Shown here piece after piece: positions 25,601 to 37,600 of a DNA stretch of 64,000 bases (its first letter is position 1; the number at the start of each line of letters is the position of its first letter). Position numbers and translations under genes: made by a program. The DNA lies in assembly GCA_032173965.1 (NCBI GenBank), contig CM063284.1, forward strand, positions 111,016,410-111,080,409. The letters run 5' to 3'. A model generated the notes under the pieces. That model did not search any database. It had not been told where the DNA came from and saw only the letters and a program-made list of their open reading frames with translations. The stretch comes from Sitta carolinensis (Eukaryota > Chordata > Aves > Passeriformes > Sittidae).

Positions 25601-28600
25601 TTATTCTCTGTGTTTTGCACTTATACACTTACATGTTACCAAGTCAAGTTTCGTGCCGGTGGGTTTTTCCCACACATTTTAGCTAGGTTGCCCCACCTAG
25701 TTAGACCACATGACTATGGGTGGAGTTAACCTGCAGTCTTTGTGCTCCCTGCAGAATTGTCTATCAGGCTACAAAGGGTTACATCACTGCAAATTCTCCA
25801 TGGAAATAGTCCATGCAGACCTCTGATCCTACAGAGGAGGTCCTGGTCTCTTGCATTGACTAAGAAAGTTGAGATCCAAGGCTGAGATAGCAGGACTGGA
25901 ACCACAGCTAGACAGATAAGTATTCACTGCAGGGTGCCACTAGAGACAGAAGTGTGCAGTCCCCAGCACACGAAGGATAATCATTCAACTTTGACTCTTT
26001 GGTCATTTCTGAGCCACCTCATACTCAGATTGCTTTTAGTGGACTTTCTGAAGTCCATTACTCATGGAAACATTACTTATTCTCCCCATGAACTTGATTC
26101 TGCTCTTTGAAACTAATGAAGAGCAAAACTTGAGTGTGCTCATCTTTTCTCTTTGCAACATCTTGCAGCAGAAAGATGTGACTAGAGTAGGGTAACAGGG
26201 AGTGAAGTTCAGTAGTATGTGTTTCTGGACTGTGTAACTGGGAACATGATAAAAGCTACCAGCTTCCAGGAAGGGACCTTTGCTAACTAGAAGAATCTGT
26301 CTAAGGTGATGTAGCTGTGAAAACTTCAAGCACAAAGTGCCATTTACCAAGGTCTCAGTGAAATGTTATCTGAACGCTGTTTGAAACTGTCTGTTCAAGG
26401 AGTACTGCTGGCATGACCAGTCAGTGAATGTCTGACTTGATATAAGAGACTCACATTGATTTGTTTAATCTAGACTACCTGGGCATTGGGACAGACACTG
26501 AGTGCTGTCTCTTCTGGGGAAGAGAAAGCCATTAGATCTTGGAGGATAATGCTGGCAGAAGAACAAATGGGTTTAAGCTGAGAGGAAATGTTCCTAATGT
26601 TTGAGAAGAATTGGGCTCCATGGCAGCTTTCCAACCAGACTGTTGGGAGTGCAAATCTCAGTTGCTTTCAGGATAGACATTGGTACAGTGATGACAGAGA
26701 TTATCTGATATTCACTCTGTGACTGTTAGGAAGTGAATGAATGAACCAAAAGGGCCCTGTCCCAGTAAGAAATCAATATTTCAGTAAGTAGAACAGCTAC
26801 TTCATCATTTAGAAGTTATCTAAAATTAAATGTTGGTTTAGGGAGCCTGATCATCCTGCAGTGGCAAAATACTGTCAGATCACTGTAACTGGTGCAGCAC
26901 AATGTGACAAAATCTTATGTCTCTGATCCTATCTGTCTTTAGGTCTGATTCTTGGGTTTTTTTTTACCTTATTGGCATACAGCAGATTACTGTCGGTTTG
27001 TATGTTCTTTAAGTTCACAGTGACAGCCAGAGAAATATATTCATATATTCCAAGATGGCATTGAGGAGGTTACATATCATCAAAGAATAAAAGTTATGCC
27101 TCCTTTCTCAATAAAAAAGAGAGGGTTTTGCATTTTCCCAGTTTTGAACAGGAAGCATATATTTATTGTATTCAGAAAACAATTACCAAAATGTCAAAAA
27201 TATTTTTGTCTCTCTTTTTTTTCCTAGTTGGGGAATGGCGGTCAACGTGTACTCTACCTCTATAACCCAGGAGACTATGAGCAGACATGACATCATTGCA
27301 TGGGTTAATGATATATTAGCTTTAAACTACACAAAAGTTGAACAACTCTGTTCAGGTAAGAAAGCACAGCATGCTCTACAAATGTTTATTTTAAAACCAC
27401 TTTAAAAGTCTGAGTTGTTGAAAATAGATAACTTTTACCTTTGACATAAACCAGTTACTTTGAAAAAAGAGACTAATGTATGTGCACAGGAAGCATTTTT
27501 GCATTTGTGTTAATCATGGGAAGATAAGGTACCTTGGGAAAGCATAACAAAGACAGAGGTGAATGGGACAAATGTAGCAGGAGATACATAGAAGTAATAA
27601 AAAGGTTGGCTAAGCAAGCAAAGAATACAGTGATAAGTTTTAGTGTTTTAAAGCCACTGGGGTGGTATCTTTTCAAATGGAGAGTGAACATAACTGAGAA
27701 AGAGACAAACAGAGAACCGTCAGTCCAGATGAACAAAATTCTCCAGCTTCTTTTCCTTCCTGATGAGGTTTCCCATATCCCTGCCGATGTTTGCAGGAAA
27801 AAAGCACAAGTGTGACTGAAAAATAAACATGGATTTGAGGAAATGAGCCTTTAGCTTCTGCGAGGGCTTCAGAACTTTGTCAAAATCTGCCTGTTTCTCT
27901 TTAAATTTGAGTTATTGTTGTAAATATATTTGGTAATGAGCCCTGAAAAAAGGGTAATAGTTTGAATACTTCAGACATTTTCATTAATTAGAGTTGCAAC
28001 TAGAAGATAGGTGTTAAACCATAGGGTCTGTAACTAAATGATGACTAGAAATGATAGAAAAAAAGGCTGATGTTTCACTGTGAACATACATGCCCCCGGG
28101 GAATGATTTTTTCCTGATTTCCTACTGTGATTTTTAAATTTGAAGAACTTTGGTGGAGGAGATCTAACTTAGATTGCTGCTTCCAGACAACTAGCATGCT
28201 GGGAATATCTTATGTTATCTTACTTTATGAAGACAATGTTCAAAGCACATGGAAGAGGAACCACATGAACAGATTTCAGCTATTTCTTGTTCCAGACAAA
28301 ATAAATAAATGGGGTCTTATATTCATATATTTGATTTTACCTACCATTCTGGGTAAATCTTCTGTCTCAGAGATGTTCCCTGAAAGATACAAGTAATCTT
28401 TTGAAGTTGATAGTCTTATAGCCTATTCTTCAAAATTGAAAAAAAACAATTTTCAGCTGCAGAAGTAGAGTTCCATACTTGCAGCCTTGCACAGTGACCA
28501 TAAAAATGAGGTTGAAAAAGTGCAGGATAAAGTCAATGTAAGCAACCGATATAAACTGAACAACTAAAGACATAGACCATGGGAAATATTTTTTTAACTG

Positions 28601-31600
28601 TTATTAAACTTGAAATTGAAGTGTTATCTCTAGTTGTTGTTATGTTTACATGTCAGGAAGTTAGCCTAAGTATTTTATTTCAGTATTATAAAGACAGAAT
28701 TCACACAGGGAGTAGCTATAGATAGATACATGCACGCAAACACTGAAGGAGATAGAAACAGAAGAAAATGGATGTTTGCATCCCAAAATACCCAAAATTT
28801 GCTATTGTTTGAAACAGGAAGCATAGTAGACAAGTTATTGACTTGTTCCTGTGTAGCTATTTCAACGCTCATGAATAGTTGAAAGGAAGCTTTTGAAGTT
28901 CTCAATCAAGTTAAATGTGTGTGGGCTTACACAAAAAAACCCACCCAACCAAAAAGACCAACTAAGACATAAAAAACTCACCAAAACCCTTTCTGAAAAT
29001 AAGGGTGTAGTGATTTAAGAAAATATTGACTAAGCAGAATAAAATGAGTTAAAATTATGTAAGAAGATCAGATAGAGAGGCTTCAGCTGGGTGGGGCAAA
29101 GAGGGGAAAAGCATGGGAACTGTCACAAGTCCACGGTCCCATTTCATTACACAGCTTCGTATACAACTTTTTTTGTAACCTACAGTGAGGATTTTGGGAC
29201 ACACCTCAAGGGAAGAACTGAAAAAGGGTTGTCTCGTTACAGCTCTTTCTCCACTCTGTTAAAATTAAATCTTTTCTTCCTTAAGAATTTCCTGAATTGT
29301 GTTGATTGTTATTGTTACCTGATGCTTCTGCATTCTTATTTTTTTGAGTGAAGCTGTTAATTTGACTTTCCCCCTTTGGTTTGGTAGTTGAACTTGATGC
29401 TTACACATTCCTGTTTTTACATTCACGTGCCATACAATCCAGAAGGAGCTTTAGTAGTTCCTTATCTAAAGAAGCATTCTAGCACAGTACTTCCTGTGTT
29501 CAGGAGGACTTTACTCTCTGAACTGATGAATCTAAACACTGATAGATTATTGCAAACACTAGAGCACAGTAATCTTAGTCTTATATAATATATAATAGCT
29601 CTTTCCCACTTGAGACTGCATAGTCCATTTCTCATGTGCAAGGCATCCATGTGTAGGGATTGAAGACCGATGGACAAGCAAGTTTGGGAATCTTTCTGCA
29701 TTTAATATATTTTCCTGTGTAAACTCAAAGCAATTTATTCAATGTACATATATTTTATTTAGCCTATTTCCAGTGTAGCTTTCAAGAGAGAAGCTAAGGG
29801 AACAGTAGTACAAATGGTGAGCCAACTAGCAGGCAGAGCACCAGCAAGCAAGCATGGTATGGACTGCAGTTTGAGAATGGCCAGTCTAACTCATTCATTC
29901 TGGCATTCTTTGGCTGACATCCCTTGAATCATTGGCAGCTTTCATGCAGATTAATGTTTGTTTCCATAAAATATGAGCATTTCTCCAGGACTTCAAAGGG
30001 AAGGAATATGTGGGAAACTCTTTACAGCCATGAAGCATTTCACAGCATTAACAGGGATCTGCAGAGCTGCTGTAACTGAATTTTTATAACCTACTGTAAA
30101 ATTGTATGGACATTTTCTTCTTTTTTAGAAAAAAACATTAAGATTAGTCATGCTGTTTTATGACTATTCAGTTCTTGTTCATTTTTGTTAATAAGGAGCA
30201 ATCAAAATGCCAGGAAAAGCTAAATGCGGGGCCAAAAAAGTGGGAGAGGGAAAGTGGGGGGGATGTTGTATTTGAATTAAAAGCTCAAAGAAGTTACTTT
30301 TAGGAGGTAGGAGCAACCTAGATATGGCAATGCTTGTGTTCAGCACCTGGCTGTGAGACCTCACAGGTGCCCACGTTTTGTAGCCAACCTTAGCAATAGT
30401 TTTTGACATTCATTGCTTAAGCAAGAAGGAATAATGTGATGTTCTGCCTTTACTAAAGGCTTTATTCTGACCATATCTGAAGCTTAATGTGATAGTAGTT
30501 ACAATGACAGAAAGAGCAATCAGACCTCTTTTTCCTCATTGCTTTGAAGAAGTAGCTTTGGTAATACACATACTGGAGCAATACCAGCCTGTTTCTCAAT
30601 TTCCACTTAGGGAACAGAGCTGCTAGGACGAGGAGCAGCAAAGGAAGAGGCTGGCTTAGTCATAAAGTATTTGTATTCTTTGGGAGTCTTAGATGTGGTT
30701 TTTGTTTCTGCTAAGTAGGCCAAGCAAAGTGCAGTGTCCCCTGAGCTTTCTAAATGCCTGCTGTGGTAGTGATGTGCCAAGAAAGCCAGGTTATGGATGG
30801 GTGCAGCCCTGGAGAACCTTAATTCAGTCTGCAGCTCCTCTGGTAATTTAGTTTTGACAACTAAGCAGGGAAAATTTCTCCAAGCATCTCAATACAAATC
30901 TTTTTGCTTTAGGCATGTGTCATATTGTCAGTTTTTGGACTCTGGGTGTGATTTTCTGCAAAGTTGTTTTACCTGAGTGTGAAATTTATAAACCATGGTT
31001 TTAATAGATGACATAGTGCATTAGGAACTTTAAGTGCCCTTTAGATTGGCATTAGAGAGAGCATTTAACTTGATGCATCAATGAAATAGAGAACAATTGA
31101 GAGGATGTACTGTTGTAGGATCCAATGTGCAAAACCCATAGGTTTGGGGAACAGGAGTTTCATATGAAGTATGACATCAGTTGCTTCTTAGGAGTCATGC
31201 TACTTTTTTAAGAAATATATAGTGGCTTCTTAGAAAGAATTCTGACTAAGCAGCTTACAACTGAATTTTCTTTACTAAGGCTGTTTTTCATCTCTAAGGA
31301 ATACCAAGTGTATGTGTTGCAAGGCTTTTCATGACTGTTAGGGTGTTATATGAGAGTATATTCAAAATAAGAGTTAGGCAGGAGATTACATAAGGCTTGC
31401 ATGTGAATTAAAAAGAAACAACACAAGCTATATAATGTCAAGGAAATAATAAATGGATAGAAAGGAAAACGTGGCCTGGAGCAGGGTATAATTTTTGATT
31501 TAGCTATTCTTCTGTGATCCTATGAGATTAAGGAGATACAGACTCCCCACTCCATGCACTTGAAAATTCTCAGTAGAAATATAAGCTTGCAAATTGTCTG

Positions 31601-34600
31601 GCCCCCAGCAGATACAGACTTTCTGTCTTTGAGGATTTGTATGCAAGGATCAAGGATTGAATGCGGGGTTGGTTTTTTCCTTGCTTTTAATAAATGGCCG
31701 TATTATAAAGAAAGCATGTGGTTTGGCATTTTTGAATTTTAGACTGTGATGCTTCCTCTGCAGATGCCCTGGGTGTTGCCAGATGGAATTTCTCATGTGG
31801 TGACTTCTGTACCATATCTCAGTTGGTGTTCCTGCTGTGGAATTATGTAGTCCCTTAATATATACACTTTGTAGGCACTCTGCTGCCCTGGTGTTGGAGG
31901 AGAGCAGGCAGTGTGACAGTAGAGCAGATGCCATTCTTTCTTTGACTTTGTGTCACCTCTCTGGCTTGGGATTTGGAGGGAAACTTTGCCGCAGCCTCTA
32001 TGGGCTGTTGTCCCTTGTGACTGCTGCTGTGCAAGGGAGGAGGATCGTTCCTGGCTTGAGGAGGGTGTCCCTGGTGTTCTGCTTCCAGGGACTGAGTGCT
32101 GCACAGCAGCTCCTTGGTGGGGCAGTGCCTGTTTGCAGGGCAGCCCTCGTGTCTCCAGCCCCCTCAGCCTCAGCAGCCTGGACAGCGGCGTGCCAGGCAC
32201 GCTGCCTCCGGAGCAGTGCTCCAGGGGAGCCAGCTCCTCTCCTCTCCACCACACCAGAGGAGGGCTGAGGGGGCTGGAGAAGAAGGGTATTGGCCAGACA
32301 GAGAATTGATCAGCAGGGCTATTGTTTTTTAAAGTCAGTTGTGAAAATATACACACAAATGCGGTTTATTCTGGGGGTTAGCTGTGTAGGATTTGTGTTT
32401 GCATGTCTCAGAAGGTTGTTCTGCTCAATGCCTATATTAACCTATAACTTCCTATATGCTTATTACTAAAATCTGCATTATAGGACCCTGTTGGAGCATT
32501 TGCTGCCAGCATTCCTCTACATCCCAACGCGGCTGAGAAGCCAAAGCATGTTTCCACGTTGGTGGTTTTGTGTTTTTCCCAGTTGGCAGCCTTGTAGAGG
32601 TTGGGTCTCCTAGCTCAGCTTGGGAACATGATTAAAACATGGCTTGATCCCATTTGCACTCTGTAACTGAGGCATGTTTCAAGGAACTGGCATGTTATCC
32701 TGAGGTCATGCAACACAGAGCATACTCAGTGTAATGACTCTCTAATGCCTTCCGTATGATATTTAGGATTAGAGGGTTACAATGAATGTTAATGATTGGA
32801 TTTAAATAATTTCCAAAACTTTCTGAGGAAGCTTGCAAAGCAGTATCATGAGATTCCCAGATAATAATTTATTTTTTTAAATGTCACTCATTAAGAATTC
32901 AGGAGGAATAGAACTTGAACAAGGTTTTTACTTTATAAAAATAATTATTTAATTACTCATAACACTCACTTGCAGTCAGTTGCTTGATTTCCCTCTGGTT
33001 TAAAGAGCTTGTTGGATTTTGTGTGGTACTCTTTTTAGGCATGATGAGTTACGCAGCTATTTTAAGTTAAATGGGAACTGTGTTTTCTGAAATTGTTCTG
33101 ATCTTCGTGTTTAAAAATTAATGAATTCCCAAATAAATTATTGCCGAAAATTTAAGTATTAAAAACTCTGTTGTGTATAATTTATGAGCAGCTTAACGAT
33201 TTACATATTTAAGAAAAAGAGATTACAAGTTAACGTGGGTGAAACCTCCTTCCAATATCCATTATTTAAAATGGTCAGTGGATATTCTGGATTACATCAC
33301 ACTCGTGCCCTACCTGTGTGGAAGACTTTTAGAAGCCGATGTTATTTAGGTGCTCATTATCTCAGGGGCTGTTGGTAAGGCTGGTGGGGAGGTGCACAGT
33401 TCTTTTAGGCTGTTTCCTGTGCTGGCAGCGCTGCTTTTGCGAGCTCCCATCTGTATGCAGGCACTCACCCTGCCCTCTTTGAGGCAGCTGTGCTCATGCA
33501 ACTGTGAGCAGGAGGGCAGGGCTGCACTCTAATCTGCATCGCTTTTAGAGCTTTTTAAGTGTCCTCCCAGGACTGTTGCTGGGAAGGGTGAAGCCAAAGT
33601 GGTTTCACTGATGCACAGTCCCATAAAAGCTTCCTTCTCTACAACTAAGTAGGTGGGAAATTGATGTATTCTTGAACATTCACTTGGAAATGGGCTGAAA
33701 TTTCTTAACTCGTAGTGAAGGCTTGAGGAGAGGGTGTGTTGACTGGAGAAATAAAATTATGTTGATCTGCCTACTAGGTCATAGAGGTGCTGCTGGAAAT
33801 ACAAATAGGAATTTGAAGACCACATTCTCTCTAGTGGGGCGCTCAAGATAAAGTGTTCTGTTTCTTAAACATGTGGCTGTATGTAACACAATATTATGCT
33901 CACAGACATGGAATCATAGAATGATTTCTGTTGGAAAAAACTGTAAAGATCATGGAGTCCAGCTGCCAAGGCCATCACTAAATCATGTTACTAAGAGCCG
34001 CATCTACATGACTTTCAAATACCTCCAAGGGATGGTGAGTCCACCACTTCTCTGGACAGCCTGTTCTAATACTTGACAACCCTCTCTGGCAAGAAATTTT
34101 TTCTAATACCCAATCTAATTCTCCCCTGGTACAACTTGAGGCTGTTTCTTTTTGTTCTATTGCTTGTTCCCAGGGAGAAGAGACTGACCTGGCTACAGCC
34201 TCCTTTCAGGCAGTTGTAGACAGCGAGGTTCCCCCACAAGCCTCATTTTCTCCAGGCTAAACAACCCCAGCTCCAGCAGCTGCTCCTCATAAGAGTTGTG
34301 CTCCAGACCCTTCACCAGCCTCATTGCCCAGTTTTTGAAAAACCTTTGACTGGTATAACAGAACACCCCTATTTGAAATCTGAATGAAAATCTGTACTCT
34401 GATATCCGAGTTGAAAACCTACTGCTGTGTGCTTACCTAAATATCACTGCTAAGGAAGCTATTCTAGAAAGCCTAAGGTAAAAACCAGCTCCAAGTGCTG
34501 CTGTACTGTAAATAATGGTTGCTGTCATTTGTGGATTTTTCTCTCCCTTTCTTATCAAGACTATTAAGTCACACGTGCTCCTTGCAAGTCACTGCTTTTT

Positions 34601-37600
34601 TTTGATTACTGATGTTGTCTCAGCAACAGAAATATGGGGTGTGTGCAACTTTCCATCAGTGTAAGCAACCATAGTGAACTGAAGTACTGATGACTAATTC
34701 ATACACAAATCATCCTGTGTTTTCCAAATGCATGATCAGGTGGTTGAAGCTTTGGAGAGAATGAATAATTTGAAGGAGTTTGTAGCTGACATGACTGGAT
34801 ATGTGTTTTTGTATTATCTAAATATTTCATTAAAGCAAACTAATTTTGTTACAGAAAAAGGTGCAGTCAGCCTTTTCCCCAAGTGGAATTTTTCAAAAAC
34901 TGAGTCTATGAAAATCAAGCTGAGGCCTGGTTAAAAGCTTTAAACTTGGTTTCTATGCAGTTTTAGAACAAAGATAATATTACACATTTATTCCAAATTT
35001 CTAGTGTGGAACTTAGCTCTGTTGGCTGTGGTTTTGGTATCAGAATTAAAAGAAATCAGCCCCACCCCTTCCCCAGCAAGGCAATGTCTTTTCATGGTCC
35101 CTTTGTTTTCCATGTTGGCTGGTGTGGTTTTATATGGTTTTCTGGGAGCTTGCTCCCACACACTACAGGGATTCAGAGAGGAGCAGTGTGGAACAGTCTT
35201 GACATTAGATGTGAAGGACTGACCTAATTTATGTAGGGCACACACATATTGGCAGTTTCTGCTTATATTTACAGTGTTTCTACTAAATATTTTATTAGCA
35301 TAATAAGCTCTAACTATAGTATATTAAAAGCAGTTAGTTTGAAAATAAAGTTTTCTTTTTAACTTATAAATATATAAACAACAATGCTAAAGAAAACAAA
35401 GCATCTAATCTTGGTTTCAGATCTCTAGTCTGAAATCCAGAAAGTTTACTGAGTGGTAAAAACTGGTTGCAAACAGGATTCTCTTGTCTTCGTTGTTACC
35501 TCCTTTAATTTCCTTTTGATTTGAATAGTCAGGAGCAGAAGTATTTTTGATAATCAAGAAAATACTTATTTGCATTTGTGGATTCATCAGCCTCCAGATG
35601 GTGAAGAAGAGGAGAAAAACTGAAAATCTCTAATGATGCAGAGTGCAAATGCTTCAGAGCAAGCTAAGTCAGCATGGACAGTCTGGGAAAGAAGCAGGGA
35701 AAAAGATACAGGACAAAAGCTAAAATCAGTTCAGCATTGCTTTCTGCAAGGGACTAGTAAAGACTAGTGTGAAAACAGCATAAGATACTCAGTTTTTATA
35801 AATCTGGTAGTCATTTTCAGCTTTACTACTGCATGTGGCAAAATTATTGAGTCTTAATAGCTTTAAATTACAACTTTTTCAATTCTGAGTTTGTTCTCTT
35901 ATGTCTGAATTCTGCCCCGGCATCCCTTCCCCTGCCCTGGCAGCTGCTTGCCCAGCCTGGTGGATGCAATGCCCTCCCTCCTCCTGCTGCCTGCCCTGCC
36001 CCGAGCCTGGGATCCCCAGGAAACACCTGCAAAGCCCCATGCTGCTAGGCTCTTTCTGCTCACTAATGAGGCTAAAAATAGCAACTGCTGGGGGTGATTT
36101 CAGCACAGCCGGGTTTGCAGGCTCGTTTCAGAGTCTGGCCCGTGAATATCTTCTGTAACTAATGGCTGCATCAATATTCTAGATCAAAACACAAAAGGAT
36201 TTTTAGCCAGTGATTCTAAATTGCTTGTTAGCTAATAAAGGTTTAGAGGTTTTAACATTGATCCCTCTTCTGTAGTGCCACCAGCTGTACTTTTCATCTT
36301 TCATTTGAGTAGATGTCAAATTATTTCTTTTTTTGGTGTGTGTGTGTGTATGTGCATGTTTTTACATATAAAAGTTTTTCAGTCAGAGAGATAGATTTAT
36401 TGTGAGAGCTATTCTAGTAGTGTGTTTTCAGCTTCCCTGCATACATTTGATAAGATTCAGGTTTGAGTGGGGTTTTAGTTGTGTTTTAGGGGATGTGGGA
36501 GGATAGTTAGGGGTTTTTTTTCCAGAAAATGTGGGGAAGTTTTTTGATACTGAATAAAATACAGTAGCATAAAAATTCTTTTGTTTGTGTAAATTACGCA
36601 ATAAGTATGTCACAAGCCATAATGTCATTATCTCTACTGTTGTTTTCTTTGTATTCCATTAAAAAGATTCCTTTCTCATGCACCTGCACTGAAACATCAG
36701 TTGTGTAGTAGATTGGATAAGCCTGCAGTGCTGTCCCATATACAGAGAACCATGCAGATATGCTGTGGCTGTAAGATAAAGGCACTGCAGTCCCACATCA
36801 CTAAAGTAGGGCTCCCCTTTCTGATGCCTCCAGGAAATCTCAGCCATGGGCAGTGTACACAGTACTGGCCCTGTTCTGTTTCACTGGTGTTTCCCACTGA
36901 AACATAATCTGGCAAGCTTTAGGGGTAAAATTTTAAATTATAAATAAACACCTATATAATATTAAATACATACATAACCTTGATGTCCAAAATCAGGTCG
37001 TCCCAGTTGACTGTAATGATCTTTTTACTTTCTCCTATTCCTGTGGTAGGCAAGTCTCTGTCTTTTTTGGAGTCAGGAGGAATTTTCTCTCTTTGTAGTT
37101 CAGTGTTTAGTTCAACCCATATTTGTTTGTTGCCTCTGTACTTCAGGAAGGAGTATTTTAATGAACTGTATTTGCCAGTGCAATAAAATCCTCCTGTTGG
37201 GGAGGCGGCCCAGCAGCCGCTCCAGTGCTGTGTCAGGGAACAGGTCTGTGCTTGCCATGTGGATGCAGGCCAGTGTTTTCTGCCCTCCAGTGTTGTGCAG
37301 ACCCAGGACCACCTCCTGGCTGGCAAAGGCACAGAAACAACTGCCAGCAGGGAAAACACAAGGAAATACCCTAACTAGAGAGAGGCTGTCTAAAGGCATG
37401 CTGAAGGAATTTGCATTACCAGCAGAAGGAGAAAAATCTCGTGTGAACACTTTGGGCTTCTAGTTTTCTAAAAGGATCTAGATGAAAGGTTGTGCAGTGC
37501 ATTTTTAGGGCCTCCAGGCAATTACTTAGATATCAGAGTAAAGCTTATAATTGGGGTATGGGGAGGATGAAAGGACAGAGTTAGGAACAAATTCAATTCA

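Larger units (their letters stand above)
7643..27227 (+). other. MAPRE2: MAPRE2 intron 1 (19.6 kb)
   Basis: It runs from donor GTACTG to an acceptor with a T-rich tract ending TTCCTAG, phase 2. It contains the 3' part of the CpG island, possible regulatory sequence at 8165-8760, a MIR-like element, CpG-rich patches at 13440-13715 and 19270-19700, and three sense-strand CR1 fragments. No further coding exon was recognised. Its length and the two CpG patches make it the likeliest place for alternative promoters. Confidence 0.93.

Noticed and set aside
26490..26690. Possible old transposon fragment in intron 1 ('aacaaatgggtttaagctg', 'tgttcctaatgtttgagaag')
   Set aside because: A few words resemble CR1 internal sequence, but the order of CR1 landmarks is not met.
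31793..32356. Minus-strand open frame of 187 codons
   Set aside because: No recognised domain, no conserved motif and no splice partners. The same stretch is also open on the + strand, pointing to composition.
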